A DNA stretch of 7,048 nt from an uncultured Candidatus Saccharibacteria bacterium (lineage in GTDB: Bacteria; Patescibacteriota; Saccharimonadia; Saccharimonadales; Saccharimonadaceae), in NCBI GenBank assembly GCA_937919305.1, contig CALFQW010000134.1, forward strand, positions 1 through 7,048, read 5' to 3'. This document shows, piece after piece, positions 5,427-7,048 of the stretch. The notes below the pieces were generated by a model that saw nothing but the letters and a program-made list of their open reading frames with translations, did no database searches and had not been told where the DNA came from. The position numbers were made by a program, and so were the translations under genes. Numbering within the stretch: the stretch's first letter is position 1; each line of letters starts with the position of its first letter.

Positions 5427-5999
5427 ATGGGCGCTTGGGATGTTCTAAAGAAAATGATCGTTGGTGAGCCAATATTTGATCAACAAAATAAACAGAAAAA
5501 TGACTGGGATGTAGATCAAAATCCAACAGCAGACTTTGCCGAAGAGCGCGACGCAAAACGCGAAAAGATCGAAAATCAAAAGATTATTGCAAAAGAACAG
5601 CAGTCAAATTTGAACAGTTTGCATGATAGTCGAGGCTATAAAAAGATCCCGCAATGTGAAGTGATCAGAACGCGATCAGTTATGTCCGGGAAAAACATGG
5701 ATGTTTGGGCAACTATATACAATCCATCAGAACGACCACTGGAGCTAGATAAGATACTCGTCATGGGAAATAAACTTGAACTTGATTATCCTTTGCAGTC
5801 GAGGTCGCAGCGTGAATTCCGTATTTTTCGTGGGGTCCGCCCCAAACATGAAAGCTACAAGAAAGCCGAGTTATATTACAAAGACATACCTACGGGAGAC
5901 TATTTTCGTGCAGATCATCTCATTGATTATAAGCAGGAGAAAGACGGTACTGTGACCGTTCGCGCGCTAGAGTTCATATCGCCAGTTGTAGATGTTTAG
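5427..5999 (+). CDS. Hypothetical protein, charged N-terminus plus beta-rich domain
   Basis: I do not recognise this 190-residue protein. Residues 1-15 may form an amphipathic helix (WDVLKKMIVGEP). Residues about 18-70 are highly charged and rich in Gln, Glu, Lys and Asp (for example EERDAKREKIENQKIIAKEQ, 39-58), suggesting a helical or coiled-coil arm. Residues about 75-188 look like a beta-sandwich: repeated strand patterns such as CEVIRTRSV (77-85), MDVWATIYNPSERPLELDKI (91-110) and REFRIFRGV (129-137). The phrase on 'YNPSERPLELDKI' recalls domains that bind or decorate other proteins, but no family can be named. There is no signal peptide or transmembrane segment. It follows the LURP-one-like gene by 17 nt with a strong ribosome site, so the two are probably made together in a ratio favouring this one. 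It ends in TAG, 15 nt before the GH1 gene. Confidence 0.8.
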   Translation: MGAWDVLKKMIVGEPIFDQQNKQKNDWDVDQNPTADFAEERDAKREKIENQKIIAKEQQSNLNSLHDSRGYKKIPQCEVIRTRSVMSGKNMDVWATIYNPSERPLELDKILVMGNKLELDYPLQSRSQREFRIFRGVRPKHESYKKAELYYKDIPTGDYFRADHLIDYKQEKDGTVTVRALEFISPVVDV

Positions 6000-6005
6000 T
6001 ATACT
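6000..6005 (+). promoter_or_regulatory. Weak -10-like box before the GH1 gene
   Basis: TATACT matches five of six -10 bases and lies 9 nt before the ATG at 6015. There is no TGn extension and no -35 box at 16-18 bp. AAGGT (6010-6014) abuts the ATG, too close to act as a normal Shine-Dalgarno. The GH1 gene may therefore be read on a very short leader, or by read-through from the gene ending at 5999. Confidence 0.25.
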
Positions 6006-6014
6006 GCTCAAGGT

Positions 6015-7048
6015 ATGAAAAATATCCCGAAATCACTACAGTTTCCAAAAGATTTTTATTTTGGTGCGTCGACTAGTGCTCACCAGATCGAGGGTGAACT
6101 TCATAATAACTGGACTGTTTGGGAGCTAGAAAATGCGCGATCACTCGCTGCAGCTGCAAAACATCGATTAGGGCACTTACCCATATGGAAAGATATCTCG
6201 AAATATGCTGAAAATCCAGACAACTATGTCTCGGGTGTCTCTATCGATCATAGGAGCAGATACAAGCTAGATCTCGCCATAGCAAAAAAGATGAATCTCA
6301 ATGCTTTCAGGTTTAGTATCGAATGGTCGCGGATCGAACCCAAAGAGGGGGTATGGGACCCAGAAGCAATCAACTACTACCGACAATATATTGCCGAGAT
6401 AAAGAAGTGTGGCATGGAGCCGTTCGTGACACTCTACCATTGGACAGTACCTACTTGGTTTCAAGATATTGGAGGTTTTGAAAAAAAGAAAAATATTCGT
6501 TATTTTGAGCGATTTGCCGCTCGTGTTATCGATGAATTCCGTAAAGACCTACGTTATATAACAACCATCAATGAACCAGACACAGTTGTGACACACGGAT
6601 ACATACTCCTCGAGCATCCTCCGCAGGTTAGATCATATAGAAAAGCTTTCTTAGTCTATAGAAATTTGTTGATCGCCCATAAGCGAGTCCACAGATATGT
6701 GCACAAGAATTATAATGGTGCTCAAGTTGGCTTTACGAAGTCCTACGCGCATGTCTGGGCGGGTGATGATAGGTGGTTTACGAAGATGGCTGTTCGTGCT
6801 GATTATTATTTCCGCGACACACTAATTCTCAGATATGTGATGAGGCGGGTAGATTTCATCGGTGTTAATTGTTATTTTTCTGATAGACGCATAGGGTTGC
6901 GTATCGAAAATAATGACGACAAAACAAATGATCTCGGGTGGGGACTACACCCGGATGGTTTGCAGCATGTGCTGATACGTTTATCGAAATGGAAGCGACC
7001 TATAGTCGTTATGGAATCAGGGGTGGCCGATATGCATGATGAACATCG
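6015..7048 (+). CDS. Glycoside hydrolase family 1 (beta-glycosidase), 3' truncated by window
   Basis: The first 344 codons of a GH1 retaining beta-glycosidase (beta-glucosidase, beta-galactosidase or phospho-beta-glucosidase class), a cytoplasmic TIM-barrel enzyme that releases sugars from beta-glycosides. The N-terminal signature FYFGASTSAHQIEG (14-27) includes the sugar-binding Gln24. FRFSIEWSRIEP (98-109), LYHWTVPTW (140-148) with His142, TINEP (184-188) with the acid/base Glu187, and FIGVNCYFS (281-289) follow. The nucleophile Glu334 is in VVMESGVAD (331-339), where the usual motif is TENG; the trailing GVAD resembles the archaeal-type TENGIAD. Glu187 and Glu334 are 147 residues apart, against about 180-186 in Paenibacillus BglA and Sulfolobus LacS, so the loops between them are shortened. 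Glu187 and Glu334 suggest retaining hydrolysis rather than a myrosinase-like loss of the acid. A normal GH1 needs about 80-130 more residues. No signal peptide is seen. The -1/+1 site residues near the C-terminus that would distinguish sugar from phospho-sugar lie beyond the window. Confidence 0.94.
   Translation, partial: MKNIPKSLQFPKDFYFGASTSAHQIEGELHNNWTVWELENARSLAAAAKHRLGHLPIWKDISKYAENPDNYVSGVSIDHRSRYKLDLAIAKKMNLNAFRFSIEWSRIEPKEGVWDPEAINYYRQYIAEIKKCGMEPFVTLYHWTVPTWFQDIGGFEKKKNIRYFERFAARVIDEFRKDLRYITTINEPDTVVTHGYILLEHPPQVRSYRKAFLVYRNLLIAHKRVHRYVHKNYNGAQVGFTKSYAHVWAGDDRWFTKMAVRADYYFRDTLILRYVMRRVDFIGVNCYFSDRRIGLRIENNDDKTNDLGWGLHPDGLQHVLIRLSKWKRPIVVMESGVADMHDEH

Noticed and set aside
6267..6464. 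65-codon minus-strand frame opposite the GH1 gene
   Set aside because: The plus strand encodes unbroken GH1 motifs through this region; the opposite frame is a shadow.

Overview
The window reads as a bacterial chromosome segment of moderate GC. It holds eight protein-coding genes, two of them cut by the window edges, and I saw no tRNA, rRNA, CRISPR array or transposase. Small soluble genes, short gaps, several genes with no Shine-Dalgarno sequence, and a LURP-one-like protein beside an unknown protein suggest a small-genome lineage such as Candidatus Saccharibacteria or another Patescibacteria group. That placement is an inference from general character, not from a marker gene. UGA acts as a stop: it ends the FKBP gene exactly where that family ends, and no reading frame contains an internal UGA. 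This argues against the recoded Absconditabacteria/Gracilibacteria.

Layout, left to right. (1) The C-terminal 84 codons of an FKBP-type peptidyl-prolyl isomerase, plus strand. (2) A membrane-anchored PQQ-dependent aldose sugar dehydrogenase (312-1424), plus strand, with an extended -10 box placed so that the transcript would start at the AUG. (3) A hairpin terminator (1452-1478) between convergent genes. (4) A GC-rich minus-strand gene (1491-2324) of unknown function with a TPR-like segment, a TTG start, a good Shine-Dalgarno and its own extended -10 promoter. (5) A 134-bp AT-rich divergent control region (2325-2458) with direct and inverted repeats. (6) A tightly coupled pair, an alpha/beta hydrolase (2459-3271) and a Pif1-family helicase (3274-4782). 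(7) A LURP-one/Tubby-C-like protein (4801-5409), apparently leaderless, followed 17 nt later by an unrecognised 190-residue protein (5427-5999) with the strongest Shine-Dalgarno in the window. (8) The first 344 codons of a GH1 beta-glycosidase (6015 to the end).

The genes do not form one obvious pathway. The sugar dehydrogenase and GH1 enzyme both point to carbohydrate handling but lie nearly 5 kb apart. The hydrolase and helicase are probably co-transcribed and translationally coupled, without an evident shared function. The LURP-one-like and unknown genes probably form a two-gene operon. I did not find a convincing new defence or mobile system. The most distinctive signals are the repeated promoter geometry implying leaderless mRNAs, the compositionally odd minus-strand gene with its repeat-rich control region, and the shortened GH1 enzyme with an altered nucleophile motif.
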